Origin: Dryas octopetala
Lineage: Eukaryota; Streptophyta; Magnoliopsida; Rosales; Rosaceae
Direction: 5' to 3'
Length of the DNA stretch: 64,000 bases
NCBI GenBank assembly: GCA_963921425.1
Contig: OY992833.1
Location: 15,107,738-15,171,737 of the forward strand
Under the pieces are notes generated by a model. The model did not search any database, was not told the DNA's origin, and saw only the letters and a list, made by a program, of their open reading frames with translations. The translations under genes and the position numbers were made by a program. Below are positions 34,453 to 47,000 of the stretch, one piece after another. Each line of letters begins with the position of its first letter. The first letter of the stretch is position 1.

Positions 34453-37242
34453 ATGGCAGCAGGCCCTGGCAGTCAGCAAAGCTTAAGAAAAGCTTTGAAA
34501 ACAGTAGGATTGGCGAAAGCCAATGGTGATTTCAAGGTAATTTTACAGCATGTCAGCATCATAGTTTATCATGCCTTTTGCTTTATGATCGATAAATCTT
34601 GAAAGAGATATAATATATGTGTACTGCAGGTATTGGATGCTGCCATTTCCAAGGCCACAAATCATGATGGAGTATTGCCAAAGGAGAAACATGTTGCAAG
34701 TGTGTGAAACATTTTTCTTTCTTTCCAAACGTGCATGTTATGTAGAGTTCCTTTAGCTATGGTATTGGATACATTTTGATCCATGTTATGCAAATTTTCC
34801 GTTGATAAGGAAGTGGAGCGTTCAATTTTCTTGTTTTATTCTACATGAAAAGTTTTCAACTTTTTTATGTTTTAATTGCATGGATATGTGTAGAGAAATT
34901 GCAGCAATGAGTTATTTGAAATATCTAATATGTCAATTGGGAAAATGACAATTTTGTTATGTAAATTGTGAGTCATATATATATATAGATTAACTATGTT
35001 GAGTTGGTTTTCAAGTAAACTTGAGTTCCAAAACATTTTGTTTGTGCACTTACTTTTATTTCTTAGGTAGTTAGATATGCTTATGCTCTTGTGTTTCCAG
35101 CTATACTACGTGCAGTTTCATCTTCAAGACCTCGCGCTGAAGTTGTTTATTGCATACATGGTCTTGCCAGGCGTCTTTCTAAGACTCGCAATTGGAAGGT
35201 GCTCCTAATGATCCTTTCTTCATTTTTTTATTGCTTGCTGCAGTGCATAGTGAAGTAGTATCTAAAGAGGTTGAGAGAGAGCATGTAAATGAAATATGAT
35301 TAATTAACATCGGGTGAATAAAAAATATATAATATGCATAATCTAATAAATGAATCCACTATAGTACTGTTTTCAGCGGCTTATAGGATATACTTTTTCT
35401 TTTCAAATTCAACTGATTTTCTACCTTATACTGAAAGTCTGAAACATAATGAATGAGTACTAAGGGTAGCAATTGAGTTGTGTTATATTAATTGTGTCAC
35501 ATAGTCACATAGAGGTAGCAAAGGTTCATACAATACAAGATCAAGAAATGGAAAATAAATGAAAAAGAAAAAATTTTCCTCATTCAACACTAGTTAATCA
35601 GATTTATGACATCAAATCGGATTATTAAGATCCTACACTAGCCCAACCTGTTTCGTATGATTTCATGTTTTGGTCATGGAATTGTCAATCATAACTTTGT
35701 TAATTTCGTGTTAGACTTGTGTCGTATAATGATGTTAAGCTGAAAATTTTCACCCCTACTCCCATATATTTAATTTTAAGTATTGCAGCTTTGGACACAA
35801 GAAATAGAAGTTGAAGGAATATGATCTGGTCCATTCACTAAAGATGGCTTTTGGGGACTGTGGAGTGATAACATGTCTAGTAGATCAAAATGTATGGATA
35901 GTACTTTGTTGAGTTGTTGAACCATAATCTCTTGCCATCTTTGTCAATGTCTTTTTCACTTTAGATTCTTCTATAATATCTTTCAACATCTTGAGTTAAA
36001 TTAAAGATATGCTCATTAGGAGAAGATATTAGCTCCCCATGTTTGGAGCTGTTACTGTTCCACTCTCCTGAATCAAGGTTTCAGTACCAGTTTGGTACTA
36101 ATCCTTGGGGGTCCTGTGCACCAAGCATCTAATTCAGCCGTTCTGGCCCTTTTATATTTTATTGCAATATTCTTGAAAGCTATTCATCCTGGCAGCAAAA
36201 GAACTATAACTCATCATTGTCTATTGCGAATGTTGTTTTATTGCTTATATTCCTGCTTCAAACTCCATATGATTCTTGTTTATGATGATTTCCCTCTGCA
36301 ATGGACATCCCCTTATTTGGTTAGTATATGAATACAAAAAATCTCAGCTTCTACTGTATGCTTAGGTAGCACTGAAAACCGTGATTGTTGTACACCGTGC
36401 TATGAGGGAAGTTGATGATACATTTTTTGATGCTCTACTCAAATATAGCTGGAGTAGAGGTCATATACTGAATATAGATCATTTAAGGGATGAATCAAGT
36501 ACAAGTGGTACTACACTACTACTCCTTCTGTTATCTTTTCTTGTTTGCTGAGGGTTTTCAGTAGGGGTAACTGACTATGGAGGTATTTTGGCATGAAGCA
36601 TGGGATCATTCTTACATGGTTCGTAGATATGCATCATATCTCGAAGAGCGCCTGGAGTGCTTCCGCGTATTGAAGTATGATGTTCAGAGAGATCACTCGG
36701 TATGCAGTTTGAATTGAAACTTATGTGTGCTTTTCAATATGTTTACATGTACTTTGTATATCAAGGTAAAGTCTGATGCTGTTTAACTTATTCTGTTCTG
36801 GTAATGTTTGACCATACTACAATGGTTTCATGTTGTTTTTATGCTATTTCATATTATATTGCCACTTTTGTGGTGGTGTTTAGAATAAAGATTTGATACA
36901 TTTGATACATTGTTCACAGAGAACTAAGGAGCTTGATACCCCACTCTTACTAAGGCAATTACCTGCCTTGCAACAGCTTCTTTCTCGCCTTCTTGATTGC
37001 CAGGTGACAAATCCATGTTTTCTGGTAGCTGTGCTTTATCCTCTTTGAAATTTCCATGTCATCATCTTCATTTCTTATGTGTTTTCATTGTTTTATTCTT
37101 TTCAATCCATCTTGATTGAATGGGAGTCATTGATAGTGGATGTATTTCTTCTAATACTTTTGGTTCCTTCTGTTGAAAATTGATGGACATCTTGTCCTCC
37201 AATTTTATGTATTTAACCCTTTATATACTTAACAAGGTATCT

Positions 37243-37280
<38 letters not shown>

Positions 37281-40236
37281 ATCTAAGCATGCCATATTTG
37301 TAATTACTGAAAAACTGAAGGTGTGCCAATTTGCAGCCACTGGAGGGAACTGTATCTAATTGCTTGATTCAGTGTGCCCTTACAATGGTAAGAGTTATCA
37401 AAACTGCAATATTGTAATTAACTATATCATTTTATTTTACCTCCTTATGGTGTTCCTCCATCAGGTTGCAAGTGAAAGTGCTAAGTTGTATGCTGCAATT
37501 ACGGATGGTGTTGTCAATTTGGTTGACAAGGTGTGCCTTGGATTTTTCTGGGAGATATGATGGGATTTTGTGTTCTTCCTAGTTTCCATGAAACATCAAT
37601 TTAGGACTCACTTTATTTTTTGGCAGTTTTTTGAGATGCAGCATGATGATGCAGTTAGAGCACTTGAAATTTATAAGAAGTCGATATGTCAGGTACATGA
37701 TTTGTTCGATACATTGCCTTTTGTTGTCCTTCGAAAATCTCATATATAGTTAAGATTCAAAATTGGAAAATATTTATGTTGCTGTAGGCAGAGAGGTTAT
37801 CTGAGTTCTTTGAGGTCTGCAGAAGCCTTAATTTTGGACGAGGGATAAATTTCGTTAAAATTCAACAGGTTGGACCTTTTTAATGTGACTTTGTAATCCT
37901 GTATTTTTTAGTGCTCTTCAATTGGTTTCTCATTATAGATAGCATCTATAACTGCAGCCCCCTATTTCATTCGTGAACACTATGGAAGACTATGTGAAGG
38001 AGGCTCCCTGCATTCCAATGCTTCAATATACACCAGTATGATGCTTCAACTCTCCTTTTTCTGGGGCTATCTTGTAATGCACTCCCCACAATTTAAAGTG
38101 GAGTGTCTGAAAAAATGGATTTAGATTAGGCAATTGTTAAAATGTGACAAAGGCATCTTGTTGGAACCTTGAGAGTGAACCATATATTGCAGATATTAAA
38201 TGTTCCATTGATTTCCTTCATAAGCTAATGCTCGATGCATTGCTAGTCATGCAGCTAATTAACAGCATAACTTGTGATCAGGACAATCATGAGCAAGATG
38301 CTGCTCCGGTGGAAAGTGATTTGTTGACTGACCATAAGCAGAATGATAATATTGAAGAAAAATCAAATGATGATGGGACAGTCCCCGAACCACCAAGGAG
38401 TGACCAGAGTGAGGCTGCTGCCACATCACAAATTGCTGACCTTCTGGTAAATGCTTTTATGAGCAGTATATGTTAGAATAAAATAATTGTTGGCTCGCAT
38501 CCTAATAGCTTAAGCTTTTAGGAAAAGTGGTAAACCAATAAACTTTATTAATATATAATTAACTTTTTATTTCCTGCACTCAGCTGATCTTGTCATTCTA
38601 CCAGGACTTTGATGACTTAATTCCGGTAACATCAGAATCAGATGAGAAAAATTCCCTCCCACTTGCAAATGTTCAATTTGGTAACTTGTTTTCCTTTATT
38701 TTAAAACTGAAATATGTTAACATAAAGTGTTTAAGGATATACTGTTTAAGTTCCCTCTGCATCTTGTCACAGAAAATCCATCAGATTCCATATCAGATGG
38801 ACTCAATTCGACATGCACAGACTCTAGCTGGGAGGCGCATTTTCCAGCACCAAGTTCTAATGGAGTTGCAGTTGCAGAGACTAAATTGGTAAGTCTTGCC
38901 ATTTGCTCACACTATTTTAGGATCACTCCATTAATACTTGGGCCTTTCAATTCAAGATGTATTGTTATTCAATTCATCCTCAATTGTCATGTAAGATTTA
39001 TATGCAGGGATCATATCAGCCATCATCTATGGGGTTAGTTGTTTGTAGTTTGTACCATGTTTATGTTACACTCGATCATCTCTTTATAGGTCCTCATTTT
39101 GCTCTTCTTAGCTTCTTCATTTTGTTCCATTGTTAGGATCTGGTGCATTTGTCCATTTACTCAATTGATGTCCCCTTGCATATTCGATGATATCTTCTAT
39201 GTTAATTTGATGGCTCCATGATGAACATCTTATGTGATGTTTATCATATCTGAAGGACACATTTATAGTCCCAAGCTTCAAGCACTGTACTCAACTCAGC
39301 GATTCATTTTTATATCATTTTGTGCTTTATTTTGAGGCACTGAATTTCCACTTAATTTTCTGCTAACCAGTAATGATTTCTGTGATGTTGTTTTGCTTTT
39401 TGAATTTTCCCTTATGATTTTTATACATAGGTGGTGTATATCATGGTTGGAAAAAGTCGAAGATTACAGTTCGTGGTAAAAGTATCTAAATAGGGTACCG
39501 GATTATAAAATAATGTTCTCTTATCATATATCTGATATGCTATATTGTCAAACTCTCAATCTAACATTACATGTTAAAATAAGAATTCATCTAATCAATA
39601 ATCTAGATTCATAGTATAACAACATAACATGTTATAATATCCCCTAGATTATAATATATCCGAACACAACATCTTTATATGTTTCAAGCAGGTGTAGGTG
39701 GATGATAGTGGCCATGGTAATAGGTATTTATGCATATGACTAGAGTATCATTTCTTTTGGTCATTATTGATTCTTTCTTCAAATATGTGCAGGCTGGTGG
39801 GCTGGACAGATTGACACTGGACAGTCTGTATGATAGTGCAATGACAAGTACACCAAATCAGAATGGGTTCTACCATCATGGACAGACCCCCTCTAACCCT
39901 TTTGATGAATTTAGTTCCCTATTTCTTGCTTCCAGCAATGCAACACCCCCAGCCAATAACATGCAAATGGTTGTCATGGCCCAACAACAAGGCCCATTAT
40001 TTGCTTCCAGCAATGCAGCACCCCCAAGTGACATGCAAATGGGTGTCATGGCCCAACAGCTAGACCCATTTTATGCTTCCAACAAAGTAACACCCTCAAG
40101 CTCAACTAATGTACAACTGGCAGCCATGGCCCAACAACAACAATATTTCATGATGTTGCAGCAGCAGCAACAACAGTCACCCAGCATGGGTCATAATCCA
40201 ACAAATAGTTTTTCTGGGAATCCCTTCACTATATAG
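34453..40236 (+). CDS. ANTH-domain putative clathrin assembly protein (AP180/PICALM type)
   Basis: Fifteen exons with consistent phase: 34453-34536, 34630-34699, 35101-35198, 36366-36507, 36599-36699, 36920-37003, 37337-37387, 37465-37530, 37627-37692, 37788-37868, 37958-38035, 38282-38446, 38605-38680, 38773-38888 and 39793-40236. The product is 573 aa. The ANTH domain spans about 1-300 ([57 protein letters not shown]). The tail is unstructured, with a DLL clathrin-box-like motif (360-362) and NPF motifs at 461-463 and 569-571 that could bind EH-domain proteins. The family binds PI(4,5)P2 and recruits clathrin at the plasma membrane. Exon 5's acceptor has a poor pyrimidine tract. The best relatives are the plant PICALM1/3 proteins. 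I cannot decide the exact orthologue. Confidence 0.93.
35461..35758. mobile_element. Possible hAT-type MITE in intron 3 of the ANTH gene
   Basis: The left edge TAAGGGTAGCAATTGAG and the right edge (reverse complement TAGGGGTGAAAATTTTC) resemble the TAGGGGTGGCAA ends of hAT MITEs. The interior has cccaacctgtttcgt- and gtgtcgtat-type motifs also seen in that group. No matching 8-bp target duplication was found, so the call is weak. Confidence 0.4.
37247..37277. repeat. AT microsatellite in an intron of the ANTH gene
   Basis: About 15 AT repeats between exons 6 and 7, not close to a splice site. Confidence 0.9.
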
Positions 40237-43200
40237 CAGAGTTATTCACATCCACCTCCGAATTAATTCGAACTATGGTCTCATTTAGTAGATCCCAGGT
40301 GGAGAGTTGGTAAGCATTTTTCCCCCAAGGTCTGAGACATTTTGCAGTTGAAGCATCAGTGCTCCGAGTTATGAACTCTCTCTCTCTCTCTCTCTCATGC
40401 ATGTGCGTGTGCTCGTAGGTTCATGTAGTCGTGCATACTGAGTGGTCAAAGTTCAACCCATTCGGCCTCTCATTCCTCATGTGATTTATTAAGAGTGAAT
40501 ATATAGATGAATTTGGCATTCCAACTTCCTAGGTGTCAATTGCTTCTTTCCTTGGCCAGTAGCCAATTATCAAACAGGCACAAATTTTTATTCTAACTTC
40601 TTAGATTTTAATTAACGGGGCGACAATATTTTATTTATTAATATATGAGCTTACTTTGAATTTTATTTATTTATAGGATCAATTTCACTTTGTACCCCTT
40701 AAATATAGGTCGTTTTTCAATTTGGCACCCGATGTTCAAAACGTTTCAATGTGGAACATTAAATTTATAAAAATTGCAATATGACCTTTCTTTTAACTTT
40801 TCTGTTAATTTTGACTACGTGGCATGTGTGGGACTCATTTATTCTGACATGCAAGATAAAATATGCCACATGGACAAACAAAATAAACAAAAAAGAAATT
40901 AGAAATAGATAGTTAAACTATTATATTAAAAAAAATTAATATTAAATATAAAAAATTATCTCGTTCATCCCCACCTCTCCCTCCTCCCTCCTCTCTCCTC
41001 CCTCCTCCCACCTCTCTTTCTTTCCCAATTCTCGGCCTCATCTCTCATCTCGTTCTTTCCCAATTCTCGGCCTCATCTTCTCCTATTGTAGATTTGTTTA
41101 GTTCACACTCCTTCCCTGTCACTTAACTCACTTCTCACCCCTCATTTCCTTCGAGTTATGAGTTCTAATTTCTAACCTTATAATTTCTAACCAGCTAATT
41201 ATTTATTAGGCTGTAAGTCGAAATTCCTTCTTACATTATTTGGTGAATCCTAGAAAGGAAGAACTAGGCTACAATCTTTTTAATTTGTTTTTATCCACGT
41301 AGCATAATTTATTGTCCACAATCAGCGTAAGTGAATCTCACACATGCTCCATTCATATTTAGAAACCGAAACATACATATAACCTACATGCATGAAAGCA
41401 ATAATACTACCCAAAAATTTCATCATTTTCAAATTTCTCTGCATTTACTTGTAATAATTATCCATCATGCACAGATTAATGCCCAATACTCCCTGTGTCT
41501 TTCAGCTTTGCTGCTCATTGAACATAGTTAGTAAATTCACGTATAATATGCGTACGTACGTATTTTTGAAACAAAACTTTTGTTTTCTATATTTTTCAAA
41601 AGATATGGAAAAAAAAAAAAAACACGTATGTTTCAATATAAACGTATAATACACATATTATTCTGTATTTTTTACATATTATTCCCTTTTTTTTAATAAA
41701 AAAATTAAATTTAAAAAAATATATATATTATATTCGAATTGTTCACTGTACTTTTAGAGCAAATATTCTGAATAATACACATAAATATTTTATACATATT
41801 TTTGCCGTCCCGTACATATATTTCTAACTATGTCACTGAACAATTACATTACCCGGTTAAACTTCAGTCTACAACAAATTAGTAATGAAGTGTGGCACAA
41901 ACATGTAAAATATACCAGTAATTGGCACAACAACTTTGGAGATAATATTTTTTTCAGGTTTCGCCATAAGGGATCAAACACTTAACTTATCCTAGTCCTA
42001 ACCCATTTCCTCACCTTTGCTCACCTCACCAGCCACTTGGACTTGCCCCAAGAGCTTATTAAGACATATCAAAATAATTAACAATTTTTTGACCTCTAAA
42101 AATCAAACAACGTCATTCTCAAAACCATAGATTGTCTTAGTATTTGTATTCTCAATAAAAATGAAATTGTTGTCCTTTTTTATTGTGTCTGCATGCATTT
42201 AAGTGTTATGTGTTCATTGATTAATGCTCAACGATTTATTGTATCCAGTAACCATAGATTACTACCCAATGTTTCAGTGACTAGAAGTCACTTCATTGGC
42301 TATTGTAGCCAGTAGAAAGAAATAATGAAAAACTGAAAATAACAATGGAGAGAGGCAACCAAAATGTTTGATAGATGGAACTTGTAGTAATCTTCTCAGC
42401 CTACATGAATATGCTAATCTTCTCAAAAGAGACAGAAAGGTTTGAGAAGTTTGAACCATTCTCATTTGGCCTATATGCTCTGTAATTTGCTCACTAGCTC
42501 ATTTCTGCACTTAGATCTCTTAACCCCATTAGATTCAAGCTTTGTTGATTATTTGGTAGAGAGAGTACATATCTTCTCATTAAAACTTATTTTGATTTTG
42601 AAGTTAATATTTGGAAGACGGAGATAATTTCCAAAAGCTTATTAAGTTATTAGGGCAGTTGATTAGTGCCATAGCAGAGGACCTGAAGGTACTTACCGTT
42701 TGTAAACATGGCATTTCTTGCAGCTAGAAAATTTGGTAGACACTTTTTTATCATGGCCCTTTTATGATGAAATTGTGGCTCTGCCACTACTAACGTCGAT
42801 TCGTTGCTGACTTAAAAATGAAGGATTTCCTACCTTTGAGAAGTGGAAAGCTCATATAAAAAAAAACAAACAGGAAAGAAATTGAGTAGAACGTACTAAT
42901 AATAGTATGCAATTTTGTGAGAATTACTTTGTTTCAGTAATTTGAAGAGCATGTTCGAATTAGACACAAAGGAGTACACGACCTTCACTTGTTGGATTAT
43001 AGTGAAGACCTGGGCTCGAATCCCAGCAGCCACAAAATTATAGTTTTAACAATTTTTGACCCAAAAAAGAAACCCTAGGGAAAGATTGGTGGGTTTTGAC
43101 TTTTGAGTTCTGAAATATATATTTGGAAAAAAGGTTTTAGGGATGTATTTGAGTAGCTCTTGTATTTACCAATAGTTGAAATCTTGTCATCAATTTCTCC

Positions 43201-44068
43201 TTAACAAATAAAAATAAGTTACTAGACTGGATCGAGGACAAGAAACCAACTTGGACATTTAAACTTATATGGAGTTTGGAGGAGCACGAGCTTGGGTTGA
43301 AAAAATTGTCAACCCTAATAAATATGAAGGAAAAACAAAAACCGAATTCTTTCATCTCTTTCCCTCTCGTGTTCTTACTTTTCAACATCCTTTTTTGTCG
43401 AAAAGACTACAAGAATTGTGTCATTTATATTATGATTATAAAACTATAAACCTTACTATATTTGAAACTTAAAACTGTGCAATGATTATCTAAAAAGTTT
43501 CGTATCCTTAAAAAAAAAAAAAAAAGTTTTATTTCAATATCCAATGCGAAAATTGTAAACCAAATGTTTTGGTGAATCTACGCATTCAGCTTCTATGTAG
43601 TAAAAATAAAATACATCAAACCTATGGAATTTAAACTATTTAATATACCAAAGCACAAAAATATGTAATTGTTACACACTAACACTCAAACTATGCTTCT
43701 ATGATTGATCCCACAAGGTACAACTATAAGAGTTTAAGCAGTGGAAACAAGTAATGAGGACAAAGGAAAATGTTAAGCATTGCAGAAATTCTACAGCATT
43801 AGTAGATAATTATGTCAATAAATTTTAGTAAATAATAATAATAACCAATTTGTGTGTTTGATAAGTACCACACTAACTTATACATATGAGCCGTAGTTGC
43901 AGTAGTTGACAGTTGACACTTAACCACACTCCACACATTAATATTTTCACACATAATGAACATACAAAGTCGAATCACTCACAGTGAGAACTAGATGTAG
44001 TCCTCCCAACTCATACATTTTTTAAGCACAAAATGTCACGATAAAGCATGGCAGTTGCTGCAAAAGGA
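40237..44068. other. Intergenic region with repeats
   Basis: 3' flank of the ANTH gene with a CT microsatellite at about 40378-40397. At about 40,680-41,090 a typical plant dispersed repeat is followed by a CT-rich island (repeated cctccctcctc and cccaattctcggcctcatc). A tRNA-like T-arm lies at 43010-43026. No gene was recognised. AT-rich otherwise. Confidence 0.4.
43010..43026 (+). repeat. tRNA T-arm-like remnant
   Basis: CTGGG-CTCGAAT-CCCAG forms a perfect 5-bp stem with a 7-base loop that looks like a TpsiC arm and pol III B box. No acceptor stem, D-arm or anticodon arm could be placed, so it is not a tRNA gene. It may be the head of a SINE whose tail is gacccaaaaaag at about 43058-43070. 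Confidence 0.35.
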
Positions 44069-47000
44069 TCCTGCATCATTAAAGGAGGGAAGAAATTAGT
44101 TGATAAAACAATCAAAACAAAATTTGGAAGCAGTTGAGACACTTGAGGCAGAAAAGAATCTCATACTACAACCACTAAGCCTCTTTATCAGGACTTTTAT
44201 GACTTATGAGTGATACAATATTGTTTAGAAAACTTTGTGAGGAAAGTGCTTGCCCTTGCTTGTTATATGTCGAAAACTTACAATAAGGTACAATCTTCCA
44301 TCTCTGGTTATCTCCTTTGTTCCATTGCCACAGGACTATGGTAGTGCCATCATGTACGCCCCCAGATTTCTTATCACCATGAAAAGCATCCACATTAAGG
44401 CGAATATTATTAACCATCCTAATAGTCCTGAAACCATCCCCTAGGTCTGCACTCTCAGACCACAGTACCGACTCATCAAGATAATCTGGATTATAAGGTA
44501 TCAGCTGCACCTGCAGATGAAACAGGACAAATTTAATATTGATTGTTGATAAATTCACAGAACCTTTAGAATCCACAAAGAGCCATGCATTATTTGAAAT
44601 CAACATGCAATATACTTTGGGTATGCATAAGATTGTGAAAATGTCCTGATCTGTAATAAAATGTGAAATCAAATTCTGTAAATGCGGGTACAGATGAGAC
44701 AGACCTTACATGTAAATTTCGTGCTTAAGCAGTGGACAACACAAAAGAGCTTGAAAATGGGTATGAAAAGGGGCACCCTCATGATAGCCTTAGTCAAGTT
44801 TAATTTGGTTAATATGGGTAAGAAGTTGGAGGTGTGACAATGCCATGGTCACCTGGTTCAGGCTTAGGTTTCTCCTCTTTACATAGTTTGTTAAAGTGGC
44901 TATTCATGGTGTAAGACAGAAAGCTCTAATATAGTAATCAACTGCTAGATCTGGACTATATATTAGCAATGACAAACATACTACTTTGAACCATAAAATA
45001 CCAAGTTTAGGAAGAAACTTTAAGGGATTTGGATGTCAATCTTGCCAACTATCTACAATAGTAGAGTAGATGTGTTTATTATTACAGAGTATATGAACAA
45101 GAAGTTAAAAAGATGAAAGGTCTTTCAGTAGCTTTCACTCATATACTACCAATAATCCAGCCTCAAGAGTGGCATATATCAACTTTACCATCTTATGTTT
45201 CAACATTATAGAACAATTAAGGGTCTGAACAGAACCTGTTATGGTTAAAATCTGGACTTTTAGGTGCTGGAAATTGTAGGGATACTTAAACAATAATAAG
45301 GAGAGATGGAAGTTAGACAAAGAAATTGAAAGCTACTAGAATCACTCCCAGCTAATCAAGGCCTCACACCTTTTCCAGAACTGTGAGTTACTCACAAGGA
45401 ACATAAATGTTGTCTGCCTGATTGCCATCATGTGACATGATGAACATTATGGGCAGTAATATAAGAGTATGAAAAAACTCATGGTCATGAACACCAAACA
45501 TGAGATACATGATAGTAAAACAAAGATAAGGATGCAATATATATGTTTAACAGCTGTACATACTGAAATATAAAACATGAAGCAATATCAAACATGAGAA
45601 ATGGGGTTAGGGGGAATAAGGGAGATAGAAAATAACCTCAAAAGAGAGCATCTGAAACTTGTTTAACATTATAGGAAACTCAGAAGGAGAATTATGTTTA
45701 ACAGTTGTACTACTGATAGATAAAACATGGAGCAACATCAAACATGAGAAAAGGGTTGGGGGGATAAGGGAGACAGCAAATAACCTGGAAGGACAACATC
45801 TGGAACTTGTTTAACATTTTGGAGAAACAACAGGAGAACAAAAATCATTTTGCTTTCAAGTATTTTAGAGGTTTAACTGTTTTATAAAAAACAGACACAC
45901 ATCAGTCAAACCACCCCACAAAGTATCCAAGTAAGACAAAGGACAAAAGAGAACACACATATTAATGTAGTTTGGAAAATTTGTCCATGTCTACAAAAGA
46001 CGGAGATTGAAAATCCAGTATAAACAAATCTCAATCTCGCAACATGAAGCCTCAATACACCCAAGCTCTCAACTCTTTTTCTCACACTTCTGCACTCTTT
46101 TGGTATCTTCTCATACGCTTGCACCCTTTGGCATCTAGTCCTCTTGAGCACAATCATTGTCTCTTAGTGTTTGTTATCTCTGGCACAAAGTCTATCTCAA
46201 GTTTTTTTTTTTTTTTTTTTTTGAAGAGAAGCATGCAGTTTATTAATTAATTCTAAAAAACTACAAAACTGTGGGTAAGTAGTCCAACAGAACTAAAAAG
46301 CCAGCAATGGAACATTTCAAAATCCAACTGCAATACTAATGCACAGACGTCATCTAGTGAGCTAAAAAAGAAGAATAAAGAAACATCCTTGAATTCTGAA
46401 GATACACATTCACAAAAAGAAGACCAAAATCTGACTTTATTCCAAAAGTTCATCCACTCCCATGCCATTATACATGGCCTATGTCTAGTCATTACCCTCT
46501 TTGGCATAACCACCCTCTCATGGTGTGTTGACCCCTCTTTACCATAGAAAGTTTCTATGGAGCGCTACTCAAGGGTCCAAATTCTGTCACAACCACTCTC
46601 TCTTGGTGTTGTTCATCGTTGGCTAAGACACTAGTTTAGTCATGACCCTCTATAGCACAGAGATTCTTTTGGGTCCTGATTTTCCTTGGCATCTACACTC
46701 TCTTAATGCAGCACACCTTCAAACATGTCCTAAAAATCTTTACAGAGACTAAACTAATTACGAATAGAAAGAGATGCCAAGAAATGAGGGAACTTTCTGT
46801 TTGGAAGAGAAAATGAAACTTCCCCATAAGAAGTCTACAAGAATGGGAAACAATATTTTTGAATCTACTATGATTGGCCAAGTCTTGCTAGTTACATAAA
46901 CTATTGTAAGAAAAAGAAATTTCGAATCATTCTGCTTTCAAAATTTAATGCACACACACACACATATATGTATGTATGCTGAAGTGTGACACTGTTGGTC

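Noticed and set aside
43010..43026. tRNA gene
   Set aside because: Only a T-arm can be folded; there is no acceptor, D or anticodon arm.
46253..46513. 86-codon minus frame in the EULS3 intron
   Set aside because: No family similarity. It lies in a poly(A)-tailed insert within an intron.
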